A stretch of 64,000 bases of DNA from Bacteroidota bacterium (GTDB taxonomy: Bacteria; Bacteroidota; Bacteroidia; Flavobacteriales; Flavobacteriaceae). Location: assembly GCA_023387965.1 (NCBI GenBank), contig JAEWHE010000009.1, positions 1 to 64,000 on the forward strand, given 5' to 3'. Shown here one piece after another: positions 1-7,043 of the stretch (positions are counted from its first letter, which is position 1; each line of letters opens with the position of its first letter). The position numbers and the translations under genes were made by a program. Under the pieces are notes generated by a model. The model ran no database searches and was not told where the DNA came from. It saw only the letters and a list, made by a program, of their open reading frames with translations.

Positions 1-48
1 TTCAAAGGTCTCGATGGTGTTTTTAATGAGGCAGTGGATTGCAAATAA
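1..48 (+). CDS. possible C-terminal end of an upstream gene
   Basis: Frame 1 is open from the window edge to a TAA at 46-48 and encodes 15 residues ending in NEAVDCK. This may be the tail of a protein that starts outside the window. Frame 2 is also open to a stop near 56, so the choice of frame is a guess. No function can be assigned. Confidence 0.25.
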   Translation, partial: FKGLDGVFNEAVDCK

Positions 49-261
49 TTCTTAAAGTGTTAACGTTTTTAACAAAGTGGGATCAAACATAAAGTATCTA
101 TAAGGAAGCTATGGCTTTGAGTAGGGGAAGTTATATGGAGTTTGGAGTTGGGAGTTTAAAGTTTGAATTAGTATAGAATAACCATAAATGCTAGCGCCAC
201 AGCAATGACAGGGATTGTTCTGTAAATTTTATGTTTTATGGGATTTGCAAAATGCGCGGTA
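49..261. other. intergenic region with degenerate short-word repeat
   Basis: No convincing gene is visible. Between about 131 and 170 the sequence is built from variants of the word ggagttt/gagtttg, the kind of degenerate microsatellite seen in several other spacers of this window. The antisense frames across 168-440 have no family resemblance and overlap the structured repeat at 262-400. Confidence 0.5.
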
Positions 262-400
262 GTTTTGCGTGAGGGATAGAGGCGATATCCTTTTTTGGTG
301 GAGCTTGCGGAACCAAAAAAGATAAAGCCGAAAGCCCGACGGCAGTTTAGGAAACGGAAGGCTTCGCCTGGAGATTTCCTGAACTGACGGCACGCCCAAA
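262..400. repeat. bulged-C hairpin repeat, copy A
   Basis: A hairpin arm at 287-299 (ATCCTTTTTTGGT) pairs with 312-323 (ACCAAAAAAGAT), leaving one unpaired C. It is followed by GC-richer flanks and by a second stem, 343-354 with 375-386, that encloses a small GGC-TTCG-CC hairpin. The same core with the same bulged C recurs near 50.65 kb and 57.8 kb, so this looks like one copy of a dispersed intergenic element. Its function is unknown. Confidence 0.6.
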
Positions 401-444
401 TTTTTCTTGACTTTAAAAGTGTACATATATATAGGTGCAAATAA

Positions 445-473
445 TTGGACTTTTGTAATTATGGTTATATTTG
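445..473 (+). promoter_or_regulatory. Bacteroidota-type promoter of thrS
   Basis: TTG at 445-447 and TAtaTTTG at 466-473 are separated by 18 bases and match the flavobacterial -33/-7 consensus. The TTG, which could be mistaken for a start codon in frame with thrS, is better read as the -33 element. Transcription would begin near 480, so translation should start at the ATG at 493. Confidence 0.7.
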
Positions 474-492
474 CACTTCTAAATTTTTAAAT

Positions 493-2439
493 ATGATTAA
501 GATTACGTTACCGGATGGTTCGGTTAGGGAGTTTGCGAAAGGCACGACTCCGATGGATGTTGCGAAGAGTATTAGTGAAGGTTTGGCGAGAAATGTGATT
601 TCGGCGAACTTTAACGGCACTACTGTGGAAACTGCGACGGAACTGACGACGGACGGAACGCTTACTTTATATACTTGGAATGACAAAGATGGCAAGAAGG
701 CTTTTTGGCATTCTACTTCGCACGTGATGGCTCAGGCTTTGGAAGAATTGTTTCCTGGAATTAAACTGACTTTAGGTCCGGCGATTGACAACGGTTTTTA
801 TTATGATGTTGATTTTGGAGACCAGAAAATTACGGACGCTGACTTTAAAAAGATTGAAGACCGCGTTCTGGAAATTTCTCGTGAGAAGCACGAATTTAAA
901 ATGCGTCCGGTTTCTAAAGCCGAAGCATTGGAACTATATAAGGACAACGAATATAAAACGGAGCTGATTTCTAATCTGGAAGACGGCACAATTACTTTTT
1001 GCGACCATGCTACTTTTACCGATTTGTGTAGAGGTGGCCATATTCCGAACACTGGAATCATCAAGGCGATGAAAATTATGAGCATTGCCGGAGCATATTG
1101 GCGTGGCGATGAAAAGAACAAACAGTTGACTCGCGTGTATGGAATTTCTTTTCCGAAGCAAAAAGACTTGACTGATTATTTGGAATTATTAGAAGAAGCA
1201 AAACGACGTGACCACAGAAAATTAGGAAAAGAGTTGGATTTGTTCCATTTTTCTCAAAAAGTAGGTCAAGGTTTGCCTTTGTGGTTGCCGAAAGGTGCTG
1301 CTTTGCGTGATCGTTTGGAGCAGTTTTTGAAAAAAGCGCAGAAGAAAGCGGGTTACGAACAGGTGGTGACGCCTCATATTGGGATGAAGGATTTGTACGT
1401 GACTTCCGGACATTACGCAAAATATGGAGCTGACAGTTTTCAGCCGATTCACACTCCAGCGGAAGGTGAAGAATTTTTGCTGAAGCCTATGAACTGTCCG
1501 CATCACTGCGAAATTTTCAATTCGCGTCCATGGTCGTATAAGGATTTGCCGAAGCGTTATGCGGAATTTGGAACGGTTTACCGATACGAACAATCTGGAG
1601 AATTGCATGGGTTGACTCGTGTTCGAGGATTTACTCAGGATGATGCCCACATTTTTTGTACGCCAGACCAGTTGGATGCAGAATTTAAAAATGTAATCGA
1701 CTTGGTATTGTACGTTTTTGGTTCGCTAGGTTTCGAAGATTTTACGGCTCAGGTATCGGTTCGAGATTTGGACAATCCGGATAAATATATAGGTAGCGTT
1801 AAAAATTGGGAAAAAGCAGAAAACGCGATCATCAATGCTGCAAAAGACAAAGGCTTGAATTATGTGATTGAAAGTGGCGAAGCCGCTTTTTACGGTCCGA
1901 AATTAGATTTCATGGTGAAAGATGCTTTGGGAAGAAGTTGGCAGTTGGGAACGATTCAGGTAGATTACAATTTGCCGGAACGTTTCGACTTAACTTACAA
2001 AGGTGCAGACGATAAGCTTCACCGTCCGGTAATGATCCACCGTGCTCCTTTTGGATCAATGGAACGTTTTATCGCGATTTTATTGGAAAACACAGCAGGA
2101 AATTTCCCACTTTGGCTAATGCCGGAACAAGCTATCATATTGTGTTTGAGTGAGAAATATGAAAATTATGCCAAAAAAGTTTTAGAATTGCTGGAAAATC
2201 ACGAAATTCGCGCCCTAATTGATAATAGAAACGAAACCATCGGAAAGAAAATTCGTGAGGCCGAAGTGAAGAAGTACCCGTATATGCTGATTGTAGGCGA
2301 GGAAGAAGAAAAAAACGGTACGATTTCTGTTAGAAAACATGGGCAAGAAGGAAAAGGCAATATTACCGTTTCTATCGAAGAATTTGCTTCTATTGTCAAT
2401 GAGGAAATAAGCAAAACATTAAAAACATTCAACGTTTAA
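493..2439 (+). CDS. thrS: threonine--tRNA ligase
   Basis: Cytoplasmic class II aminoacyl-tRNA synthetase that charges tRNA-Thr; 648 residues, the usual length. The order is an N-terminal TGS domain (MIKITLPDGSVREF), the editing domain with HSTSHVMAQA, the class II core with the zinc Cys in PMNCPHH near residue 335 and motif 2 around RVRGFTQDDAH, and a C-terminal anticodon-binding domain. The ATG at 493 is chosen because the TGS domain starts there and the promoter lies just upstream; the frame itself is open from a TTG at 445. It is the first gene of the thrS-infC-rpmI-rplT cluster, a widely conserved order. Confidence 0.97.
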   Translation: MIKITLPDGSVREFAKGTTPMDVAKSISEGLARNVISANFNGTTVETATELTTDGTLTLYTWNDKDGKKAFWHSTSHVMAQALEELFPGIKLTLGPAIDNGFYYDVDFGDQKITDADFKKIEDRVLEISREKHEFKMRPVSKAEALELYKDNEYKTELISNLEDGTITFCDHATFTDLCRGGHIPNTGIIKAMKIMSIAGAYWRGDEKNKQLTRVYGISFPKQKDLTDYLELLEEAKRRDHRKLGKELDLFHFSQKVGQGLPLWLPKGAALRDRLEQFLKKAQKKAGYEQVVTPHIGMKDLYVTSGHYAKYGADSFQPIHTPAEGEEFLLKPMNCPHHCEIFNSRPWSYKDLPKRYAEFGTVYRYEQSGELHGLTRVRGFTQDDAHIFCTPDQLDAEFKNVIDLVLYVFGSLGFEDFTAQVSVRDLDNPDKYIGSVKNWEKAENAIINAAKDKGLNYVIESGEAAFYGPKLDFMVKDALGRSWQLGTIQVDYNLPERFDLTYKGADDKLHRPVMIHRAPFGSMERFIAILLENTAGNFPLWLMPEQAIILCLSEKYENYAKKVLELLENHEIRALIDNRNETIGKKIREAEVKKYPYMLIVGEEEEKNGTISVRKHGQEGKGNITVSIEEFASIVNEEISKTLKTFNV

Positions 2440-2457
2440 CTTTAAAATTTTAAAGCC

Positions 2458-3012
2458 ATAGCAATAAGAAACAACAGAGGGTATCAACCTCGAGTAGAAA
2501 AAAAAGATCCGCATAGAATCAACAATTTGATTCGTGTTCCTGAAGTACGCCTTGTTGGAGACAACATGGAGCCAAAAGTTTACAAAATTTCTGAAGCCTT
2601 AAAAATGGCCGAAGAACAAGAACTGGACTTGGTTGAGATTTCTCCAAACGCAGAACCGCCGGTTTGTAAAATCATGGATTACAAAAAATTCTTGTACATG
2701 CAGAAAAAGCGTGAAAAGGAATTGAAAGCAAAGTCCACACAGATTACGGTAAAGGAAATTCGTTTTGGTCCGCAAACTGACGAACACGATTACGAGTTTA
2801 AAAGAAAAAATGCCGAAAAATTCTTGAAAGAAGGATCTAAATTAAAAGCATTTGTTTTCTTTAAAGGTCGATCGATCATCTACAAAGAACAAGGACAAAT
2901 TTTGTTACTAAGATTAGCGCAAGATTTAGAAGAGTTTGGAAAGGTAGAAGCAATGCCGGTTTTGGAAGGAAAAAGGATGATTATGTTCATCGCTCCTAAA
3001 AAGAAAAAATAA
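2458..3012 (+). CDS. infC: translation initiation factor IF-3, ATA start
   Basis: IF-3 binds the 30S subunit and checks start-codon choice. The conserved core (IRVPEVRLVGDN ... LVEISPNAEPPVCKIMDYKKFLY) is obvious. The conserved N-terminal stretch (AIRNNRGYQPRVEKKDPHRINN) is encoded upstream of the first canonical start (TTG at 2527). The only plausible initiator for it is ATA at 2458, with an in-frame stop at 2443. This gives 184 residues, a normal IF-3 length. Rare start codons in infC are known from other bacteria (AUU in E. coli), where IF-3 represses its own translation, and the same logic probably applies here. It sits 18 bases after thrS. Confidence 0.93.
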   Translation: MAIRNNRGYQPRVEKKDPHRINNLIRVPEVRLVGDNMEPKVYKISEALKMAEEQELDLVEISPNAEPPVCKIMDYKKFLYMQKKREKELKAKSTQITVKEIRFGPQTDEHDYEFKRKNAEKFLKEGSKLKAFVFFKGRSIIYKEQGQILLLRLAQDLEEFGKVEAMPVLEGKRMIMFIAPKKKK

Positions 3013-3014
3013 TT

Positions 3015-3090
3015 TTAGGCAATAGGCAGAAGGCTTTAGGCAAAAAACTTAAAGCTTACAGCATATAGCTTAAAGCAAGAAAATAAGTAA
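3015..3090. repeat. degenerate aggc/agcttaaagc word repeat, copy 1
   Basis: The infC-rpmI spacer is made of variants of aggcaatagg, gctttaggc and cttaaagcttacagc, followed by atagcttaaagc. Closely similar word strings lie in the rpmI-rplT spacer and between the two transketolase genes. The internal complementarity of agctt/aagct would allow weak hairpins. Confidence 0.6.
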
Positions 3091-3119
3091 GTAAGACAAA
3101 TTAAATACACTAGGAAAAG

Positions 3120-3317
3120 ATGCCTAAAATGAAAACCAAATCTAGCGCTAAGAAACGTTTTAAAGTTACTGGCTCTGGAAAGATTAAAAGAAAGCACGCT
3201 TTTAAAAGTCACATTTTGACTAAAAAATCTAAAAAGCGTAAGTTGGCTTTAACTCACTCAACTCTTGTTCACAAGACTGATGAGAAAAGCATCAAACAAC
3301 AATTAAGAATTATCTAA
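3120..3317 (+). CDS. rpmI: 50S ribosomal protein bL35
   Basis: Small basic large-subunit protein of 65 residues, the normal length. It starts MPKMKTKSSAKKRFKVTGSG and has the typical Lys/Arg-rich body (KSKKRKLALTHSTLVHKTDEK). It lies between infC and rplT in the conserved order. The spacers on both sides carry the word-repeat sequence described separately, so the operon is not tightly packed here. Confidence 0.96.
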   Translation: MPKMKTKSSAKKRFKVTGSGKIKRKHAFKSHILTKKSKKRKLALTHSTLVHKTDEKSIKQQLRII

Positions 3318-3320
3318 TAA

Positions 3321-3376
3321 GTTTCAAGCCTTAGGCAATAAGCTTTAAGCTTACAGCCTATAGCATAAAGCTAGAA
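3321..3376. repeat. degenerate aggc/agcttaaagc word repeat, copy 2
   Basis: The string contains ccttaggcaataagc, ctttaagcttacagcc and tatagcataaagc. It matches copy 1 (3015-3090) word by word but not in exact sequence. It occupies the first part of the rpmI-rplT spacer. Confidence 0.6.
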
Positions 3377-3379
3377 AAA

Positions 3380-3477
3380 TTCTTTAGGTTAAAAAAAAAT
3401 ATTTCATAACCTTGGAGTATGGCTTTAAGTTCCTTTGATTAAATTCAGGACGCCTGCTACAAAAAAAATTAAAAATT
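3380..3477 (+). promoter_or_regulatory. possible rplT leader
   Basis: About 100 bases of non-repeat sequence precede rplT. They include a small CAGG-ACG-CCTG hairpin near 3446-3456 and other short pairings. L20 represses its own operon through leader RNA in several phyla, so a leader here is plausible, but I cannot match it to a known L20 leader fold. Confidence 0.25.
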
Positions 3478-3822
3478 ATGCCAAGATCAGTAAACTCAGT
3501 TGCTAAAAGAGCACGTAGAAAAAAGATAATGAAGCAAGCCAAAGGTTTCTTTGGTCGTCGTAAAAACGTTTGGACAGTTGCTAAAAACGCGGTTGAAAAA
3601 GCTATGCTTTATGCATACCGCGACAGAAAACAGAACAAGAGAAACTTCCGCGCTTTGTGGATTCAGCGTATTAATGCTGGAGCTAGATTAGAAGGAATGT
3701 CTTATTCTCAGTTTATGGGGAAAGTAAAAGCTAACGGAATTGAATTAAACCGTAAAGTTCTTGCAGATTTAGCAATGAATCACCCAGAAGCTTTCAAAGC
3801 AATCATCAACAAAGTAAAATAA
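3478..3822 (+). CDS. rplT: 50S ribosomal protein bL20
   Basis: 114 residues, the family length, starting MPRSVNSVAKRARRKKIMKQ with the conserved AKGFFGRRKNVWTVAKNAVEKA segment and the globular C-terminal part (LWIQRINAGARLEGMSYSQF). It is an assembly protein for the 50S subunit and, in other bacteria, the autoregulator of this operon. It is the last gene of the thrS cluster and is followed by a strong terminator. Confidence 0.97.
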   Translation: MPRSVNSVAKRARRKKIMKQAKGFFGRRKNVWTVAKNAVEKAMLYAYRDRKQNKRNFRALWIQRINAGARLEGMSYSQFMGKVKANGIELNRKVLADLAMNHPEAFKAIINKVK

Positions 3823-3860
3823 ACGTTTTATCAATCAATTTGTCTTACTTACTATAAATG

Positions 3861-3890
3861 AACCATCTCGAAAGAGGTGGTTTTTTTTTT
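3861..3890 (+). terminator. intrinsic terminator of the thrS-rplT operon
   Basis: Stem AACCATCTC (3861-3869) with GAGGTGGTT (3874-3882), GAAA tetraloop, then a run of T to 3890. Confidence 0.85.
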
Positions 3891-3903
3891 GCATCTTTGC
3901 TAT

Positions 3904-4473
3904 ATGAAAGCATTAATCCTTCATATCGAAAAATTCCTTCCCCTTACTGATGATGAGGCTACAATTATTATGCGTTATTTTGAATACGAAAAATTTAAGA
4001 AGAAACAAATTTTGCTTGAAGAAGGACAAATTGCCAACAAGCAATATTTTATTCTAAATGGTTGCGTAAGATTTTATGTCAATAATGAAAAAGGCGTAGA
4101 ACAAACAATGCAATTTGGAATAGAGAATTGGTGGATTACCGATTATTTGAGCTTTGAATACCAAACCCCTTCACATTTTTATATCCAAGCCATTAAAGAA
4201 ATCGAAGTTTTATCAATTACCAAATCTTCATTTGAAGCTTTAGTTTCAAAAATTCCAAAGTTAGAACGCTATTTTCGACTCGTACTTCAAAAATCATTCG
4301 GAGCTTCTCAAGTTAGAATTCGTTATTTATTTACGATGTCTGCCGAAGAACGATTCCGTCACATGAACGCCATGTTTCCCGAATTCATTCAACGAGTTCC
4401 ACAATACATGATTGCCTCTTACTTAGATTTTTCTCCAGAATTTATGAGCAAAATTCGTGCAGGAAAAGTGTAA
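3904..4473 (+). CDS. Crp/Fnr family transcriptional regulator
   Basis: 189-residue regulator. Residues 10-115 resemble a cyclic-nucleotide-binding fold (KKKQILLEEGQIANKQYFILNGCVRFY). The C-terminal part (RVPQYMIASYLDFSPEFMSKIRAGKV) matches the short HTH of the Bacteroidota Crp-like group. The ATG at 3904 is preferred to the GTG at 3877, which lies in the terminator T-run. A weak -7-like box CATCTTTG (3892-3899) ends only four bases before the ATG, so the mRNA could be nearly leaderless. The next gene encodes an AhpD-like protein; this pairing is common in the group, and the regulator may control it. The ligand is unknown. Confidence 0.8.
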   Translation: MKALILHIEKFLPLTDDEATIIMRYFEYEKFKKKQILLEEGQIANKQYFILNGCVRFYVNNEKGVEQTMQFGIENWWITDYLSFEYQTPSHFYIQAIKEIEVLSITKSSFEALVSKIPKLERYFRLVLQKSFGASQVRIRYLFTMSAEERFRHMNAMFPEFIQRVPQYMIASYLDFSPEFMSKIRAGKV

Positions 4474-4549
4474 TTATTTTCTTGAAGTACTTCAAGTTTT
4501 TTATTTTCAATTTGTTCCAACTTTGTTCTAAACTTAAAACATTTAAAAA

Positions 4550-4990
4550 ATGGACACGAGAATAAACATCTTACAAACTTATCCCGAAGCATACAAAGCC
4601 ATGATGGGATTAGAGAAATTTATCGAAACTACAAGTTTAGATGCCACTCACAAAGAGTTAATCAAAATAAGAGCTTCGCAAATTAATGGTTGTGCATTTT
4701 GTATTGACATGCATACCAAAGATGCTCGAAAAATGGGATTTTCGGAACAAAAAATTTATTTATTGAATGCGTGGAATGAGGTAAACCTATTCTCGGAAGA
4801 AGAAAAAGCAATCCTCGCCATTACTGAAGAAGTGACGCTAATCAGCAAAAATCACCTGACCGAAAAGACTTACCAAAATGCAAAACAGTATTTCGATGAA
4901 AAGTATATTGCCGCAATAATATTGATGACGACCATTATTAATGCTTGGAATAGAGTTGCGATTGCATCAGAATTGCAACCTGCAAGCTAA
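4550..4990 (+). CDS. carboxymuconolactone decarboxylase/AhpD-like protein
   Basis: 146 residues. The signature is the redox pair in NGCAFCIDMHTKDARKMG (CxxC followed by His), as in AhpD-type alkylhydroperoxidases and the uncharacterised CMD family. The proton-relay Glu/His context is partly present. It probably acts as a cytoplasmic peroxidase or thiol-disulfide protein, but family members have varied roles and the substrate is not shown by the sequence. It lies 76 bases downstream of the Crp-like gene on the same strand and ends at a bidirectional terminator. Confidence 0.82.
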   Translation: MDTRINILQTYPEAYKAMMGLEKFIETTSLDATHKELIKIRASQINGCAFCIDMHTKDARKMGFSEQKIYLLNAWNEVNLFSEEEKAILAITEEVTLISKNHLTEKTYQNAKQYFDEKYIAAIILMTTIINAWNRVAIASELQPAS

Positions 4991-5000
4991 TTTATTCCAA

Positions 5001-5037
5001 AAAAAAGCCTGACGAATTAATCTCTTCAGGCTTTTTT
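5001..5037. terminator. bidirectional terminator between convergent genes
   Basis: AAAAAAGCCTGA (5001-5012) pairs with TCAGGCTTTTTT (5026-5037). The T and A runs suit both the AhpD-like gene (+) and the isoaspartyl peptidase gene (-). Confidence 0.85.
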
Positions 5038-5059
5038 GATTTTACCATTGAAATAATTT

Positions 5060-5902
5060 CTACTGAAAAACTACTACATTTTCTCCATCAAAACTGGCAA
5101 AAACCATGCTTGGATGTGAATCTTGATGAAACATATTTCCGTCTTTATCTATGGCGATAGCTCCGGCGAGTCCATCAAAAGGTTTGAGCTCCTGGAACGT
5201 TTTTGCGAAAGCGTCTTTCAAAGAAAAACCATCCGTGACGCGGGTAACAATTTTGGCAGCTACCGCTCCACTCACAATATCTTCGCCAACTCCGGTCAGA
5301 CTTACGCCACAAAATTGATTGCAATAATTTCCGGCAACCGTTGCCGAATCCGAAACGCGGCCCACAATCTCAAAACCTTTTCCGCCAGTGGAAGTTGCCA
5401 CCGCAATTTTTCCATCAGCATCTAACGCTACACAACCTACGGTTCCGGTTCCGGTGGCGGTTAGTTTGGCTTCATATTCATTTCTTCTTTGTGGAATTTC
5501 GGTAGAAAATTTTTCAAAACCGTTGTTTCGGGCGAAGTTAGTTGCTCCTTCTCCACTCAAAATTCGGTCGTCAACATTCATCAAAACCTCCGCAACTTGA
5601 ATCGGATTTTTGACTTCTTCAATGTTAATCACGCCACTCATTTTCATGGTAGTTGCGTCCATCAACGAAGCACTCATGCGGATTTTTCCGTCACTTTGAA
5701 TTTGCGAGCCAATTCCTGCATTGAACAAAGCATCGTCTTCTAACAACGAAACCGCAAAAATGACAGTTTCTAAAGCAGTATGATTTTTTAAATGCTCAAA
5801 AGATTCTTTTGCAATTTTTACCAAAGCCTCTTGCTTGGCAATTTTGGTTTCTATATTCGTGGAAGATTCCGAAAAAAATCCTCCGTGGATAATTATTTTC
5901 AT
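5060..5902 (-). CDS. iaaA: isoaspartyl peptidase / plant-type L-asparaginase
   Basis: 280-residue Ntn hydrolase precursor. It begins MKIIIHGGFF, has the FNAGIGSQ motif near residue 60, and the self-cleavage site TGTVGCVALD, where Thr154 becomes the nucleophile of the beta chain. The GGKGFEIVGRVSDSATVAGNY segment forms the substrate loop. The family hydrolyses beta-aspartyl dipeptides. Beside cyanophycinase and cyanophycin synthetase, the likely substrate is beta-Asp-Arg released from cyanophycin. The start lies one base after the cphB stop, so the two are probably co-transcribed on the minus strand. The enzyme is somewhat shorter than E. coli IaaA because the linker before the nucleophile is short. 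Confidence 0.92.
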   Translation of the reverse strand: MKIIIHGGFFSESSTNIETKIAKQEALVKIAKESFEHLKNHTALETVIFAVSLLEDDALFNAGIGSQIQSDGKIRMSASLMDATTMKMSGVINIEEVKNPIQVAEVLMNVDDRILSGEGATNFARNNGFEKFSTEIPQRRNEYEAKLTATGTGTVGCVALDADGKIAVATSTGGKGFEIVGRVSDSATVAGNYCNQFCGVSLTGVGEDIVSGAVAAKIVTRVTDGFSLKDAFAKTFQELKPFDGLAGAIAIDKDGNMFHQDSHPSMVFASFDGENVVVFQ

Positions 5903-5903
5903 A

Positions 5904-6779
5904 TTAATTCACTTCGTATTGTGACGATTGAATGTACATTTTATTGGTTTGCAAATCGTAAGTATCGTCTTTACTCATTACGTGAACCACTAAATTATTG
6001 ATGGAAACGGGTTGTCCAAGTTCTACCTGAGTTAAATTAGTGTCCTTAATTTGTCGGCCGTCAACCAAAATCACCAATCCCGAACCAATGGCTTCCATTT
6101 TATTTCCAATAATTAAAAGTCCGGTATCTTCTCCTAAACCTATTCCTAAAACTTTCGGATTTCCTACAACTGCTTGAAACAAACGACCAATTCTGCCGCG
6201 TTGGACAAAATGTGTATCGATAATTACATCGTCAATCAAGCCCAAACCACTCGTAATTTTTACTTCGCCTTTTAACAAAGCTTCAGAACTGCTTCCTTGA
6301 TAAATCATATTGTTAGAAGCTGCAGCAGCTCCAGCAGAAGTTCCTGCGTAAACAAATTCTTCATTTCTATATTTGTCTAACAAAATATCGTGAAATTCTG
6401 TTCCTCCTAAAATAGAAGTCAATCGCAATTGATCGCCTCCGGTAAACATCACCACATCAGCGGCTTTAATTCTTTCTAAAACTTCAGGTTCTGTCGCTTG
6501 TTCGCGTTTTTCGATATGCAAAACATCAACGTTGTTGGCATTTAAAAATTGAAATGCTTTTACATATTCCGGACCAACTTCTCTCGGTATTTTTGAGGCT
6601 GTTGTAATCACTTCAATGCGAGAATTTTCTTGATGTTTTGATTCTAAAATCAAGCGTTTTAAAATTCCGGTTTCAAAAAAATTCAAATTGTTTGCAACAT
6701 TTACATCGAAACTTGCTTCGGTAAAACTCCCTTTATCGACGGCACCGCCGATAATCATTAACTTTCCTTTAATATTCAT
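5904..6779 (-). CDS. cphB: cyanophycinase
   Basis: 291-residue serine peptidase of the S51-like class. The GTSAGAAAAS nucleophile elbow puts the catalytic Ser at about residue 148, and FTGGDQLRL forms the conserved loop before it. The later VIIDTHFVQRGRIGRL segment supplies the conserved His/Arg region. The family cuts multi-L-arginyl-poly-L-aspartate to beta-Asp-Arg dipeptides. No signal peptide is seen, which suits degradation of intracellular granules. It is divergent from cphA across a 264-base spacer and followed by iaaA. Confidence 0.93.
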   Translation of the reverse strand: MNIKGKLMIIGGAVDKGSFTEASFDVNVANNLNFFETGILKRLILESKHQENSRIEVITTASKIPREVGPEYVKAFQFLNANNVDVLHIEKREQATEPEVLERIKAADVVMFTGGDQLRLTSILGGTEFHDILLDKYRNEEFVYAGTSAGAAAASNNMIYQGSSSEALLKGEVKITSGLGLIDDVIIDTHFVQRGRIGRLFQAVVGNPKVLGIGLGEDTGLLIIGNKMEAIGSGLVILVDGRQIKDTNLTQVELGQPVSINNLVVHVMSKDDTYDLQTNKMYIQSSQYEVN

Positions 6780-7043
6780 TTTTTATGGTATGTGAATTTG
6801 TAAAATTATATAAATCTGCCAAATGCACAAGATTTCACTCGAATATATTCGTTTTGACACCAAAAAGTTTACGCTTTAGAAAATTCTTCATTTTTTTAAA
6901 AATAATTTCAATTGATATTTCAAAAAAAACTACTTTAGTAAAAATCATTGTATTTTTTTTAACTAAAAAATTAAAATATTACGATTACAATTTTTAGAAC
7001 CATTCAAACCCATCAAAAACAACCAAATACCGCTCTCCTATTT
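6780..7043. other. divergent intergenic region between cphB and cphA
   Basis: 264 very AT-rich bases. No clean TAnnTTTG box for cphA was found. A near match for the minus-strand gene (TGcaTTTG, the complement of 6820-6827) could serve cphB. No repeat or hairpin stands out. Confidence 0.4.

Noticed and set aside
168..440. Antisense frames (90 and 65 codons) upstream of thrS
   Set aside because: They run through the structured repeat, overlap each other and show no protein-like family pattern.
465..2432. Many long antisense frames within thrS
   Set aside because: They are shadows of a strongly conserved coding frame; the same holds for other opposite-strand frames inside dnaB, cphA, carB and the mutase gene.
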